Notes: generated by a model not told the origin, from the sequence alone. Positions 28,451 to 37,953 are shown, counted from the stretch's first letter. The stretch is DNA of 64,000 bases from an uncultured Sphingomonadaceae bacterium (GCA_947493955.1 CANLSQ010000001.1:1550001-1614000); one strand, 5' to 3'. Numbers and translations are program-made.

Positions 28451-29536
28451 ATGCCAAGGGCAGGAAAATTTGCGTCTCGTCTATACGCATATTTTTTGTT
28501 GATCACCGGACTATCGCTGCTCACTGCCTGCGCTTCGGTGCAAGATGCTCCCTTAGAGGTTGGCCAGAATAATAGCATACCCAAGATCATCGCGATCGGT
28601 GACATGCATGGAGACTATGCCCCTTATCGAGCGCTGATGCTTGAAGCTGGTTTGATGGATCAGCAAGGCAACTGGATCGGTGGTGATACCATCTTTGTAC
28701 AAACGGGTGATATCCCGGATCGTGGTCCTGACACCCGCAAGATCATCGAAAGCCTGCAATTGCTCGAACAGCAGGCGCCTTCTTCCGGCGGCAAGGTCAT
28801 TCCGATGGTCGGCAATCATGAAGCCATGAATGTGTACCGCGATCTGCGTTATGTCCACCCGGGTGAGTATGCTGCTTTCGCAAATGAAAATTCCGAAGCG
28901 ATCAGGCGCGATCACTATGCTACCCATCGCTCGGATATCGAAGCCAGATATCGAAAAAAGTCCCCAAAGCTGACTGTTGATCAAATCAAGATCGAATGGG
29001 AGAAGAATACGCCCTTGGGCAAGCTGGAACACCGCGCCGCGTGGAGCCCAACCGGCTATATTGGTAAATGGGTGGCGCGTAATCAGGTGGTGACAAAGGT
29101 ACGAGGCTATTTATTCGCCCATGGTGGATATAGTCAGGAATTCAGCTGCTTTTCGCTTGATGAAATGAACATCGCGGCTGAAAAAGCGCTTCGCAAACAG
29201 GATCGATCACGCGACAATATCCTGCGCCACAGATTGGGGCCGCTCTGGTACCGCGGCAATGTTCGCGGCCGCGAGGATGAGAAGGGTTTCGATGCTGATA
29301 GGGAAATCGATATGGTGCTGCGAACCTATGACGCCACCCACATCATCATCGGTCACACACGCAATGAAAAGGGCATTCGGGTCAGCCGCGACGGCAGGCT
29401 AGTCCAGATCGATACCGGAGCTTCGGCCCACTACGGCGGTGTGCCGTCATTTTTGCGTGTCGAAAATGGCGAATTTTTTGCTCACACCAAAGACGGATTC
29501 ACGAAACTGAAGGTCTCTGTAGCGGACCCTTCTTGA
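28451..29536 (+). CDS. Metallophosphoesterase, Shewanella-like phosphatase type
   Basis: A 361-residue calcineurin-like phosphoesterase exported as a lipoprotein (lipobox LLTAC, Cys about 27). The metal ligands are ordered as in PPP phosphatases: GDMHGDY, GDIPDRG, GNHEAMN, a histidine in YLFAHGGYS and IIGHTR. Such bacterial SLP enzymes are protein or small-phosphomonoester phosphatases; the periplasmic location here is inferred. GGGAGG (28441-28446) precedes ATG 28451, which rules out the in-frame TTG at 28439. It follows gyrB by 114 bases. Confidence 0.88.
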   Translation: MPRAGKFASRLYAYFLLITGLSLLTACASVQDAPLEVGQNNSIPKIIAIGDMHGDYAPYRALMLEAGLMDQQGNWIGGDTIFVQTGDIPDRGPDTRKIIESLQLLEQQAPSSGGKVIPMVGNHEAMNVYRDLRYVHPGEYAAFANENSEAIRRDHYATHRSDIEARYRKKSPKLTVDQIKIEWEKNTPLGKLEHRAAWSPTGYIGKWVARNQVVTKVRGYLFAHGGYSQEFSCFSLDEMNIAAEKALRKQDRSRDNILRHRLGPLWYRGNVRGREDEKGFDADREIDMVLRTYDATHIIIGHTRNEKGIRVSRDGRLVQIDTGASAHYGGVPSFLRVENGEFFAHTKDGFTKLKVSVADPS

Positions 29537-29590
29537 AAATATCCCTTACTGGTCGACGAATCACGCAACAAAAGCAAATCTCAGTAAAAC

Positions 29591-31747
29591 CTATTCGGTA
29601 ATTTCCAACCCGACGGCATCGGCCATGAAGCCGTAGATATCGGAATATTCCTCGATCAGTTTATCGGTCGGCTTGCCGCTACCATGCCCTGCCCGCGTTT
29701 CTATGCGGATCAGATGTGGTTTCTCGCCGGTGTTCAAAGCCTGCAATCTCGCGGTATATTTGAAGCTGTGCCCCGGCACCACGCGGTCGTCGGTATCAGC
29801 GGTTGAAACAATTAGCGCCGGATAGTCCGTGCCATCCTTTATGTTGTGATAGGGCGAATAGCTCAGCAGCTTCCGAAAATCCGCTTCCTTGTTCGGATAA
29901 CCATAGTCATCGACCCAGTAACGCCCCGCGGTAAACCGGTCGAAGCGCAACATGTCCATCACGCCCACAGCCGCATGGCCCGTAGTAAACAGGTCCGGCC
30001 GCTGGTTCATCACCGCTCCCACCAAAAGCCCGCCATTGGAGCGTCCCTCAATCGCCAGACCATCCTTAGGCGTGATGCCCTCAGCGATCAGATATTCACC
30101 CGCCGCGATAAAATCATCAAACACATTCTGTTTGTTCTGCAGACGACCGCCATCATGCCATTCCTTGCCATATTCGCCGCCGCCGCGCAGATTGGCCGAA
30201 GCATAGACGCCGCCTGCTTCGATCCAGGCCATTTTGGGCGCGCTATAACCGGGCAGAACCGAGATATTGAAACCGCCATAGCCGTAGAGCAATGTCGGTG
30301 CGCCCTTACTCAGGTCCAGATCCTTTTTGTGCACCAGAAACATCGGAATTTTCGTGCCGTCTTTGCTGTCATAAAAACGCTGCGACACAGCAATGCTATC
30401 GGGATCAAACGGTATATCCGGCTTAGCCCATACAGTGGGTGTCCCCGCATCACCAAAGCTGTAAATAGTCGCAGGCTGATTGAAGCTTTCAAACGCGAAA
30501 TAGCCTGCGTCCGCCTTGGCCGAACCGTCCAACCCTTTGACCTGACCCAGCCCAGGTAAATCAACCACACCCTTGGGCGTACCATCCAGCGCAAACAGCT
30601 CGAGCCGGCTCTTGGCATCGTCGATATAATCCACTGCCAGTGTATCGCCGACCAATACCGCGTCATCAATCGTCGCCATATGCTCCGGCACGACCTCTAC
30701 CCATTCCGGGGTTTCAGCACTGACATCCGTTTTCATGACCCGCAGGCGCGGCGCGTCCATATTGGTCATGAAATAGAGCGTATCGCCAACACCATCAATC
30801 AGCGACCAGTTATGGTCAAAACCGGTCACAAGCTTGCGCGGCATAATCTCATCAGCATCAACCTTGACCAGCGTGATTTCATAGCGATCGTCGGTTCCCG
30901 AAGAGGAAGTAATGACCACCCATTGCTTGTCCGAAGTAACCGTAGCCGTGTGACTCAATTCCGGTTGATCGGGGGTAGCGTAAACCTTTATATCCTGGCC
31001 CTGCTCGCTCCCCAGAACATGCACATAGATGGTGTGATTTTTATTCAGCGACTGAAACGCTTCACCCTCTTCCGGTTCGGGAAAGCGGGAATAGAGAAAA
31101 CCGCTATTGCCCGGCATCCATGCAAGATCGCTGAATTTAACCCACTCCACTGTGTCCTTCATAATCTCACCGGTTGCGACATTAATGACCTTCAGGGTGC
31201 GCCAGTCGGAACCGCCGTCCTGAACCGCATATGCCAACAAACTACCGTCGCCCGAAGGCTTCCATTCCGCCAGCGCCGTAGCGCCATCCTCTGACCATTC
31301 CGCTGGATCGATCAGCACGCGCTCTTCGCCATCTTTGCCGTCCCGAACGTAAAGTATGGCCTGGTTCTGGCCGCCACTCTTGCGCTCGAAGAAATATTTT
31401 CCGCCTGCCTCAACCGGCGGCTCAATCTCGTCGTAGTCAAAAAGCGCCGTCATTGATGTTGCAAGTGGTTTACGGTCTTCCAGCGTCACCAGATATGCAT
31501 CGGTCACCGCATTTTGCGCCTTCACCCAAGCCGCGACCTCGGCATCTTCCCGCACATCATTTTCCAGCCAACGATAGGGATCGGCAATAGACTCACCAAA
31601 TTGTTCTTCAATCACATCGACGGTCTTGGTTTTCGGGTAGGTCAGAGCATCATCCTTCGCTTCTGTTTCGGTTTGGGCAAGAACTGGATTGGAAGTGATT
31701 GCCGTACTGCTGGCCAGTGCCAGAACAAGAAGACCGGTGATACGCAT
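29591..31747 (-). CDS. Prolyl oligopeptidase family serine peptidase (S9A)
   Basis: 718 residues: signal peptide ending near VLAQ (residue 25), an N-terminal PYRWLEND segment, a seven-bladed propeller and a C-terminal alpha/beta hydrolase. The nucleophile is S570 in EGRSNGG, the aspartate lies in STADTDDRVVPGHS and the histidine in AGHGSGKP. It would cleave short proline-containing peptides in the periplasm. ATG 31747 has GGGGAA upstream, and the longer frame (to 31819) lacks a start signal. It is adjacent to the alpha operon end but a terminator separates them. Confidence 0.93.
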   Translation of the reverse strand: MRITGLLVLALASSTAITSNPVLAQTETEAKDDALTYPKTKTVDVIEEQFGESIADPYRWLENDVREDAEVAAWVKAQNAVTDAYLVTLEDRKPLATSMTALFDYDEIEPPVEAGGKYFFERKSGGQNQAILYVRDGKDGEERVLIDPAEWSEDGATALAEWKPSGDGSLLAYAVQDGGSDWRTLKVINVATGEIMKDTVEWVKFSDLAWMPGNSGFLYSRFPEPEEGEAFQSLNKNHTIYVHVLGSEQGQDIKVYATPDQPELSHTATVTSDKQWVVITSSSGTDDRYEITLVKVDADEIMPRKLVTGFDHNWSLIDGVGDTLYFMTNMDAPRLRVMKTDVSAETPEWVEVVPEHMATIDDAVLVGDTLAVDYIDDAKSRLELFALDGTPKGVVDLPGLGQVKGLDGSAKADAGYFAFESFNQPATIYSFGDAGTPTVWAKPDIPFDPDSIAVSQRFYDSKDGTKIPMFLVHKKDLDLSKGAPTLLYGYGGFNISVLPGYSAPKMAWIEAGGVYASANLRGGGEYGKEWHDGGRLQNKQNVFDDFIAAGEYLIAEGITPKDGLAIEGRSNGGLLVGAVMNQRPDLFTTGHAAVGVMDMLRFDRFTAGRYWVDDYGYPNKEADFRKLLSYSPYHNIKDGTDYPALIVSTADTDDRVVPGHSFKYTARLQALNTGEKPHLIRIETRAGHGSGKPTDKLIEEYSDIYGFMADAVGLEITE

Positions 31748-31774
31748 AAAATTCCCCGAAAACTGTGAAACACA

Positions 31775-31813
31775 AAGAAAAGAGGCCGCGAGCTTATCGC
31801 CCACGGCCTCTAT
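31775..31813 (-). terminator. Terminator at the end of the alpha operon
   Basis: On the minus strand GAGGCCG (31810-31804) pairs with CGGCCTC (31788-31782), and TTTTCTTTG follows. It begins 37 bases after the rplQ stop. It is a textbook intrinsic terminator for the rpsM-rpsK-rpoA-rplQ transcript. Confidence 0.8.
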
Positions 31814-31846
31814 TATCAATTGAAACTGTCTTTCAGATGAAGCGGC

Positions 31847-32269
31847 TTATGCCTCTTCGAAATCTTCTTCAGCATTCTGGTCTGGACCACTGTCCTGACC
31901 TTTTGCTTCTTCGTTACGATCCACCAGTTCAATCACTGCCATAGCAGCGGCGTCCGAATCGCGGAAACCGGCTTTGATAATCCGGGTATAACCACCGCTA
32001 CGGTCGCTATAACGCTCGGCCAACTCACCAAAAAGCTTCTTTTCCTGGGTCTCGTCCATCAAACGCGCATGGGCAAGACGACGGTTGGACAAGCCACCTT
32101 TTTTCGCCAACGTGATCAGCTTTTCTACATAAGGCCGCATTTCTTTGGCTTTAGGCAGGGTGGTCATGATCTGCTCATGCTTGATCAGTGCCGCAGACAG
32201 GTTTTTCAGCAAAGCCTGACGGTGAGCACCGGTCCGCTGCATACGGCGGCCCTTCATTCTATGACGCAT
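31847..32269 (-). CDS. rplQ: 50S ribosomal protein L17
   Basis: 140 residues: [24 protein letters not shown] at the N-terminus (L17 core) and the GGYTRI segment near residue 98. The C-terminal 20 residues are an acidic E/D/Q-rich tail beyond the usual end (E. coli 127). L17 lines the peptide exit tunnel rim. It is the last gene of the alpha operon, with a 136-base structured spacer after rpoA and a terminator downstream. Confidence 0.97.
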   Translation of the reverse strand: MRHRMKGRRMQRTGAHRQALLKNLSAALIKHEQIMTTLPKAKEMRPYVEKLITLAKKGGLSNRRLAHARLMDETQEKKLFGELAERYSDRSGGYTRIIKAGFRDSDAAAMAVIELVDRNEEAKGQDSGPDQNAEEDFEEA

Positions 32270-32301
32270 ATTCTATACTCCATTTTTGCCGACCCTTCCG
32301 G

Positions 32302-32405
32302 ACGGGAAACCGGTTCCCACTTTCCCTGAAGGGATCGGACGTTCGTATTGGGGCCGTATGAGGTACCCCGATGCAGGCCGATTTGCGGGTCGGCCAGTTT
32401 CCCGT
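32302..32405 (-). repeat. Structured rpoA-rplQ spacer with long-range inverted repeat
   Basis: ACGGGAAAC (32302-32310) and GTTTCCCGT (32397-32405) are perfectly complementary 9-mers at the two ends of the spacer; the second abuts the rpoA stop. Inside lies the hairpin GGCCGA (32376-32381)/TCGGCC (32390-32395). No T-run follows. It could be an mRNA processing or r-protein binding structure upstream of rplQ; that role is inference. Confidence 0.45.
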
Positions 32406-33464
32406 TTAACCCAGCAGCTCTTGCTCAAGCTTCTTGGCCATTTCCTCGATATTTTCAGGCGGCCAACCAGGAATATCCATTCCCAGACGCAGACCCATGC
32501 TGGACAGCACTTCCTTGATTTCGTTCAAGGATTTGCGGCCAAAGTTAGGCGTACGCAGCATTTCTGCTTCGGTCTTCTGCACCAGATCGCCAATATAAAT
32601 GATATTGTCGTTCTTGAGGCAGTTTGCGGAGCGAACGGACAGTTCCAGCTCGTCGACCTTTTTGAGAAGGTAACGGTTGAGCTGGTTGGCGTCGCTTTCC
32701 TGCTGGCTTTGCGCTGCGGCCATGCCGATAGGCGATGACACGCTTTCCAAAGCTTCTTCGAAATGCACGAATAACTGCAACTGATCCTGAAGAATGCGCG
32801 CTGCATAAGCAATGGCATCTTCCGGGGTTACGGTGCCGTCGGTGTCGATGGTGAGGTTCAGCTTATCAAAGTCAAGCTCCTGACCAACACGGGCATTATC
32901 GACTTTGTAAGAAACCTGACGGATTGGCGAGTAGAGCGAGTCAACCGGGATCAAGCCGATGGGTGCGTCTGCTGGACGGTTAGCAACCGCTGGAACATAG
33001 CCTTTGCCAACATTGACGGTCAGTTCCATGTTGAAGGACGCGCCTTCATCAAGGTGACAGATTACCAGATCAGGGTTCATTACTTCGATGTCGCCGGAAA
33101 CCGCAATATCGCCTGCAGTCACTTCTGCAGGACCTGTTGCAGAAAGCTGCAGACGCTTGGCGTCTTCGCCTTCCATCTTCAGAGCGATCTGTTTGACGTT
33201 CAAAACAATGTCAGTGACATCTTCACGCACGCCGGGGAGCGACGAGAATTCATGCAGTGCATTTTCGATCTTGATCGAGGTAACCGCAGCGCCTTGCAGC
33301 GATGACAGCAAAACACGGCGAAGCGCGTTACCAATGGTTAAGCCAAAGCCGCGCTCAAGAGGTTCTGCTACAAAAGTAGCTTTACGCTTGGGATCACCAC
33401 CGGATTTTATATCGAGAACATTGGGCTTCTTCAGTTCTTGCCAGTTCTTCATATTGACAGTCAT
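32406..33464 (-). CDS. rpoA: RNA polymerase subunit alpha
   Basis: 352 residues, slightly longer than E. coli (329). The N-terminal dimerisation domain has the [25 protein letters not shown] block (given in part: [11 protein letters not shown]). The C-terminal domain has [13 protein letters not shown] and [11 protein letters not shown], which bind UP elements and activators. It assembles the core polymerase. GGGGAAG precedes ATG 33464. It follows rpsK across 103 bases and is followed by rplQ. rpsD, which sits before rpoA in E. coli, is absent. Confidence 0.98.
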   Translation of the reverse strand: MTVNMKNWQELKKPNVLDIKSGGDPKRKATFVAEPLERGFGLTIGNALRRVLLSSLQGAAVTSIKIENALHEFSSLPGVREDVTDIVLNVKQIALKMEGEDAKRLQLSATGPAEVTAGDIAVSGDIEVMNPDLVICHLDEGASFNMELTVNVGKGYVPAVANRPADAPIGLIPVDSLYSPIRQVSYKVDNARVGQELDFDKLNLTIDTDGTVTPEDAIAYAARILQDQLQLFVHFEEALESVSSPIGMAAAQSQQESDANQLNRYLLKKVDELELSVRSANCLKNDNIIYIGDLVQKTEAEMLRTPNFGRKSLNEIKEVLSSMGLRLGMDIPGWPPENIEEMAKKLEQELLG

Positions 33465-33567
33465 GGACTTCCCCTAGTGAGTTCAAAGAGTGGGTTGGAC
33501 CGTTACCACTCCGAATTACCAAAAATTGGAAACTACCGGCCGGATAGTTCCCGTAAACTTGCGCGGC

Positions 33568-33957
33568 TTAGACGCGGCGACGTTTGGACGGACGCACACC
33601 ATTATGCGGGATCGGCGTAACATCGCGGATCGAGGTAATGGTGAAACCGACAGCCTGCAGCGCACGAAGAGCGGACTCACGGCCGGAGCCAGGACCTTTC
33701 ACTTCCACTTCCAGGGTGCGAACACCGTGGTCAGCTGCTTTTTTGCCAGCGTCTTCCGCTGCAACCTGCGCCGCGTACGGCGTAGATTTACGAGAGCCTT
33801 TAAAACCCATCATGCCCGCAGAGGACCAGCTTATCGCATTGCCCTGTGCATCGGTGATGGTGACCATCGTGTTGTTAAATGTGGCGTTGACGTGCGCGAC
33901 GCCTGCCGAAATATTTTTGCGCGCGCTTTTCTTTATGCGCTGCGGTTCGCGTGCCAT
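33568..33957 (-). CDS. rpsK: 30S ribosomal protein S11
   Basis: 129 residues, the standard length. Typical segments are [29 protein letters not shown] and the C-terminal [17 protein letters not shown]11 helps form the mRNA exit-site platform of the small subunit. It is second in the alpha operon, 58 bases after rpsM. Confidence 0.98.
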   Translation of the reverse strand: MAREPQRIKKSARKNISAGVAHVNATFNNTMVTITDAQGNAISWSSAGMMGFKGSRKSTPYAAQVAAEDAGKKAADHGVRTLEVEVKGPGSGRESALRALQAVGFTITSIRDVTPIPHNGVRPSKRRRV

Positions 33958-34015
33958 GTGATCAATTCCTACCTAATATCCTGAAGAGACAAGTTCCAAA
34001 ATTCTGGAGACCGTC

Positions 34016-34384
34016 TTATTTTTTCTTACCGGCAATAGCCTTGGGCTTGCCTTTGCGGGTGCGTGCATTGGTATGCGTGCGCTGACCGCGAACAGGAAGA
34101 CCTTTACGGTGACGAAGACCGCGATAGCAGGCCAGATCCATGAGACGCTTGATGTTCATTGCGGTTTCACGACGCAAATCACCTTCAACAGTCAGATCCG
34201 CGTCAATGGTTTCGCGAATCTGCAAAACTTCCTGATCGGAAAGGTCCTGAACCCGACGGGCGGGATCGATTTTCAGTTTTTCTACAATTTCAGCCGCTTT
34301 TGTGCGTCCGATACCGTGAATATAGGTAAGCGCAATGATAACGCGCTTGTTTGTTGGGATATTTACCCCGGCAATACGTGCCAA
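34016..34384 (-). CDS. rpsM: 30S ribosomal protein S13 (TTG start)
   Basis: 122 residues: [15 protein letters not shown], the helix-two-turn-helix middle and the basic C-terminal tail [14 protein letters not shown] that reaches the P-site tRNA. The start codon is TTG (34384-34382), not ATG: GGAG lies about 7 bases upstream and the protein begins exactly at the conserved ARIAGVN. A weak start is unusual for a ribosomal protein. It heads the alpha group here, separated from adk by three non-ribosomal genes. Confidence 0.97.
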   Translation of the reverse strand: MARIAGVNIPTNKRVIIALTYIHGIGRTKAAEIVEKLKIDPARRVQDLSDQEVLQIRETIDADLTVEGDLRRETAMNIKRLMDLACYRGLRHRKGLPVRGQRTHTNARTRKGKPKAIAGKKK

Positions 34385-34434
34385 TATTTTTCTCCTGCTC
34401 CACAGAGACCGATTCGCCGGCCTCTATCTCATCG

Positions 34435-34662
34435 CTAAGCTGTTAAAAACACATCCAAAACGCACAAAACCAGCTGACGCCACGAAAGCGTTGCCGGTTG
34501 TGTTGGATTTCGAATACGCTCCAAATAGGGAGAGTCGCTGGCGCTGTCAATAGCGGTTTCAGCGGCGAACAGCGCATCCGCCTCGATATTGGCCAATATG
34601 GTCAAACGGCCCGGCTCCGCTTTCTTGTCCATATCCATTTTGGATGTAATAACGATGGTCAT
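34435..34662 (-). CDS. Doubtful small ORF upstream of rpsM
   Basis: A 75-codon minus-strand frame between the ABM gene and rpsM, on the transcribed strand. The translation is not recognised, has no strong ribosome-binding site and ends in a hydrophobic stretch (LVLCVLDVFLTA). It fills most of the 298-base gap 34385-34682, which otherwise would contain the rpsM promoter or leader. It may be chance. Confidence 0.2.
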   Translation of the reverse strand: MTIVITSKMDMDKKAEPGRLTILANIEADALFAAETAIDSASDSPYLERIRNPTQPATLSWRQLVLCVLDVFLTA

Positions 34663-34682
34663 TCGGGCATCATTTGATGCGG

Positions 34683-34997
34683 CTATGCCGAGATATCAGC
34701 CGCTTTGGTCTGATCCCCCAATTGGTAGAACCCTTCCGCCGAAATGCGTTGTGCCAAGCGGTGCATGTTCTTCATGGGTCCCGTTTTCGCTGTGTCAATA
34801 AAGGCTTCCCATTGTTCTCGCGTCTGCCATTTGGCTATTGTCAGGATAATCTGAGGATCATCTGCAGCCTCTATGCAAAAGCTGCCCAACGCCCCTTCTA
34901 CCGTTTCATGGATATGGTTTGTCGTCTGCTGCCAACTCTCCAGGAAAGCATCCTTGTTTTCGGAGGGGACAGACCATTTATAGATAACGTGAAACAT
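34683..34997 (-). CDS. Antibiotic biosynthesis monooxygenase (ABM)-like protein
   Basis: A 104-residue dimeric ferredoxin-like fold protein of the ABM superfamily (PF03992). Strand-helix landmarks are MFHVIYKWSV, a WQQTTNHIHETV helix, LGSFCIE, and IAKWQTREQWEAFI. Members range from monooxygenases to heme-degrading or structural proteins, so the activity is unknown. ATG 34997 has AAGG upstream. It lies in the non-ribosomal insertion between adk and rpsM. Confidence 0.75.
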   Translation of the reverse strand: MFHVIYKWSVPSENKDAFLESWQQTTNHIHETVEGALGSFCIEAADDPQIILTIAKWQTREQWEAFIDTAKTGPMKNMHRLAQRISAEGFYQLGDQTKAADISA

Positions 34998-35091
34998 CGG
35001 ACCTTGTAGACTCCCGGCTGATGTCAACTTGGCGATTGAGAAACCTTAATGGCACAATTCTGCCTCAGCCTCCGATATTTTTGGAATATGA

Positions 35092-35114
35092 CCCGCCGGA
35101 ATGGTCCCGGCGGG
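35092..35114 (-). terminator. GC-rich hairpin after gdhA
   Basis: CCCGCCGG (35092-35099) and CCGGCGGG (35107-35114) form a perfect 8-bp stem with a 7-base loop, 19 bases past the gdhA stop. The minus-strand tail is TCATATTCC, a poor T-tract, so it may need Rho or simply stabilise the mRNA end. Confidence 0.5.
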
Positions 35115-35133
35115 CCGATGATCCGTCGAAATT

Positions 35134-36489
35134 TTAAACCACCCCGTAGGCCAGCATCGCGTCGGCGACTTTCTTGAAGCCCGCGATATTCGCGCCCTTC
35201 ACATAGTCGACATAGCCATCGCCCTGATCGCCATATTCGACGCACTGACTGTGGATGCCTTCCATCAATTCGGTCAGCATGGTGCCCAGACGCTCGTGGT
35301 TCCAGCTGATACGCTCCGCGTTCTGGCTCATTTCCAGGCCAGATACTGCTACGCCGCCAGCATTGGCCGCCTTGCCCGGTCCATACATGATCTTCGCATC
35401 GTGGAAGACATGAACACCTTCTAACGTGGTAGGCATATTCGCGCCTTCCGACACGGCTTTCACGCCATTGGAGACCAGCATTTTCGCTTCGTCTTCATTG
35501 AGCTCATTCTGTGTCGCGCACGGCAATGCGAGATGGCAGGCCACGCTCCACGGACGCTGTCCTTCGTGGAAGGTCGCGCCTTTAAACTCATCGACATATT
35601 CAGACATGCGTCCACGGCGATGGGTTTTATGATCTTTGACCCAGTCGATCTTCTCTTGGGTGAAGCCGTCGGGATCATGAACAAAGCCGCCGCTGTCAGA
35701 CAAAGTAAGAACCTTGCCGCCTTGCTTGGTAATTTGTTCGGCTGCGTGGGTTGCAACATTGCCGGAACCGGAAATCACGGCCGTCTTGCCTTCAATCGTG
35801 TCCTTTTTGTGCGCCAGCATATTCTGCATGAAGTATACGGCGCCGTAGCCGGTAGCTTCTGGCCGCATTTCACTGCCGCCATATTCACGGCCCTTACCGG
35901 TCAGCACGCCTTCCCAGCGATTGGTGATCCGCTTGTACTGGCCGAACATATAGCCAATTTCACGGCCGCCCACGCCGATATCACCCGCAGGCACATCGGT
36001 GTCAGGACCAATGTGGCGATACAACTCGGTCATGAAAGACTGACAAAAACGCATGACTTCTGCGTCAGATTTACCCTTGGGATTGAAATTGGCGCCGCCT
36101 TTACCACCGCCCATGGGCAAACCGGTCAGCGAATTTTTGAACGTCTGTTCAAAGGCCAGGAACTTCAGCACGCTTTCTGTCACGCTGGGATGAAAACGGA
36201 TGCCGCCCTTATAGGGACCGATGGCATTGTTATTCTGCACCCGCCAACCGCGCTGAACACGGATATTGTGATTGTCATCTTCCCAGCAGACGCGGAACGA
36301 CACCACCCGGTCAGGTTCGGCCATGCGGCGCAAGATCTGCGCGGCGTGATATTCTTCCTTGTCCTCGATAAACCCGTAAATATCTTGGGCGACTTCCTGC
36401 ACCGCCTGGATAAATTCGGTTTGCCCCGGATTGCGCTTTTTCACGCCTTCCATGAATGTTGGAAAATCTACATGATCAGAAACGGCCAT
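35134..36489 (-). CDS. gdhA: NADP-specific glutamate dehydrogenase
   Basis: 451 residues, the length of the hexameric NADP enzymes (about 447). The substrate pocket and catalytic lysine are in LPMGGGKGG near residue 110, RPEATGYG lies near 208, and the Rossmann motif is ISGSGNVATHAAEQ. It makes glutamate from 2-oxoglutarate and ammonium. ATG 36489 has GGGGGAG upstream, and the frame extends upstream without support. It sits inside the ribosomal region between adk and rpsM, an unusual location. Confidence 0.97.
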   Translation of the reverse strand: MAVSDHVDFPTFMEGVKKRNPGQTEFIQAVQEVAQDIYGFIEDKEEYHAAQILRRMAEPDRVVSFRVCWEDDNHNIRVQRGWRVQNNNAIGPYKGGIRFHPSVTESVLKFLAFEQTFKNSLTGLPMGGGKGGANFNPKGKSDAEVMRFCQSFMTELYRHIGPDTDVPAGDIGVGGREIGYMFGQYKRITNRWEGVLTGKGREYGGSEMRPEATGYGAVYFMQNMLAHKKDTIEGKTAVISGSGNVATHAAEQITKQGGKVLTLSDSGGFVHDPDGFTQEKIDWVKDHKTHRRGRMSEYVDEFKGATFHEGQRPWSVACHLALPCATQNELNEDEAKMLVSNGVKAVSEGANMPTTLEGVHVFHDAKIMYGPGKAANAGGVAVSGLEMSQNAERISWNHERLGTMLTELMEGIHSQCVEYGDQGDGYVDYVKGANIAGFKKVADAMLAYGVV

Positions 36490-36619
36490 CGTCTTACTCC
36501 CCCTAGAGTGATTATCTGCGCGCCCGCGATCAATTGCGATGTCCTCGAGTCGCATTTGACTTGGGCATCATATTAACGGCAAATTATTCGATTGGTAAAG
36601 CTTTGATATTTGGCCCGAT

Positions 36620-37219
36620 TTATTCGGCTTGCTCCGCTTCTTCGGGTTCGCCCTCTGGTTCCGCCTCCGTTTCTTCTTCCGGTGCAAAAAGCGCTGCAAG
36701 CCGGGTTAGCTGTTCGCCAATAACGCCATCGACCGCCGGCGCGATTTGATCGACCGGGAACTCCATGTAACCACCGACTTTGTAGACGAAGGATATTGCG
36801 GTGCTATCGCCATCGGGGCGTAGGCCAATAGTAAGCGTGCCTGTCACCGCCTCCCCTTGCAATGGGCCAAGTGCGCCGGACATCCGCAAGGCTTTGTTGT
36901 TCTGCGCAAACACGACCCGCATATGCTGCACACTGCCTTCAGCCGATTTGATATTGTCTTCGCTTGCCGTGCGCAGCAGCTCACAAAAACAGCCGCCGGC
37001 CTGCGGCACCAGATAGAAATTTTCGGCATTACCGGAAAAGCTATGCTCGCCATTCCACCAACGGGCTGGTGCGATGATAGTTTTCCATACGACTTCGGGA
37101 GCCGCATTCACCGGAGCGGCATGTTTGACGGTAAAGCCGTTATCCGCGGTATTAGTAACTTCTGCCTGGACGGCAGTGGAGCTGAGCGCAGCTGCCAATG
37201 GTAATATGAATCGGAACAA
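36620..37219 (-). CDS. Exported SRPBCC (START/Bet v1-like) protein
   Basis: 199 residues: signal peptide about residues 1-18 ending AVQA, an SRPBCC-type region (HAAPVNAAPEVVWKTIIAPARWW, typical of polyketide-cyclase/AHSA1 folds; cited in part: PARWW near residue 52) and an acidic, E/P-rich tail from about 180. The ligand is unknown. The start is TTG 37219: GGGGGAG lies 9 bases upstream and the signal peptide then begins directly. The earlier in-frame start at 37273 adds 18 residues of no signal-peptide character. It lies downstream of adk. Confidence 0.75.
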   Translation of the reverse strand: MFRFILPLAAALSSTAVQAEVTNTADNGFTVKHAAPVNAAPEVVWKTIIAPARWWNGEHSFSGNAENFYLVPQAGGCFCELLRTASEDNIKSAEGSVQHMRVVFAQNNKALRMSGALGPLQGEAVTGTLTIGLRPDGDSTAISFVYKVGGYMEFPVDQIAPAVDGVIGEQLTRLAALFAPEEETEAEPEGEPEEAEQAE

Positions 37220-37302
37220 TCTGTGTCTCCCCCTGTTAAGCGAGAGACTAGTCGGCGTCCTTGTCACTGGCAATATCTATCAGCCAAAGCTGACAAACGA
37301 AA

Positions 37303-37953
37303 TCAGTCCAGAGCAAGCACTGCTTCAATGGCGCTGCTGACGGTATCCATGCTGCCCATGCCATCAACCTTGGTGACTATACCGCGCTCCTCATAGATGG
37401 GCAGGATCGGTGCCGTCTTGGCGCGATACTCATCCATGCGGGTGCGAACGGTTTCTTCATTATCGTCCGGGCGGCGTTTAAATTCATTAGAACCGCAGAC
37501 ATCGCAAACATCTGCATTGGCAGGTTGCTTGAATTTGTCGTGATAGCCTTCGCCGCAATTGCCGCAAGTGAACCGCCCGGTAATGCGTTCCACCAGTGCG
37601 TCAACGTCCACACCCAGTTCAATAACATGATCGAGCTTGCGGTTTCGAGCCGTCAATATCTCATCAAGCGAATGGACCTGCGCCTCGGTACGGGGATAGC
37701 CATCAAAAATAACGCCTTGATCGGAACCAAGTTCATCAAGCCTATCGCCAATAATGCCGGAAACGACTTCATCGGGAACCAACTCGCCAGCGTCCATCAA
37801 TGCTTTGGCTTTTAAGCCAACCTCTGTGCCAGCCTTAACCGCTGCGCGCAGCATATCGCCGGTGGACAGTTGGACCATGCCATGCTCGTCTTCGAGAAGA
37901 CCGGCTTGCGTACCTTTTCCGGCACCCGGTGGTCCCAACAGGATGATGTCCAT
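37303..37953 (-). CDS. adk: Adenylate kinase (zinc LID type)
   Basis: 216 residues. The P-loop is GPPGAGKGT (7-15), followed by TGDMLR (31-36) and DGYPRT (84-89). The LID domain carries four cysteines, C130, C133, C150 and C153, spaced C-x2-C...C-x2-C, the zinc-binding form. It interconverts ATP, ADP and AMP. It follows secY by 44 bases, as in many alphaproteobacteria, and probably shares its transcript. Confidence 0.98.
   Translation of the reverse strand: MDIILLGPPGAGKGTQAGLLEDEHGMVQLSTGDMLRAAVKAGTEVGLKAKALMDAGELVPDEVVSGIIGDRLDELGSDQGVIFDGYPRTEAQVHSLDEILTARNRKLDHVIELGVDVDALVERITGRFTCGNCGEGYHDKFKQPANADVCDVCGSNEFKRRPDDNEETVRTRMDEYRAKTAPILPIYEERGIVTKVDGMGSMDTVSSAIEAVLALD

Noticed and set aside
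34435-34662. Real gene between ABM and rpsM
   Set aside because: No ribosome-binding site, no recognisable family and the region probably holds a promoter; kept only as a low-confidence entry.
35533-36576. Long plus-strand frame opposite gdhA (347 codons)
   Set aside because: It is the antisense shadow of the well-conserved gdhA; the translation shows no family features.
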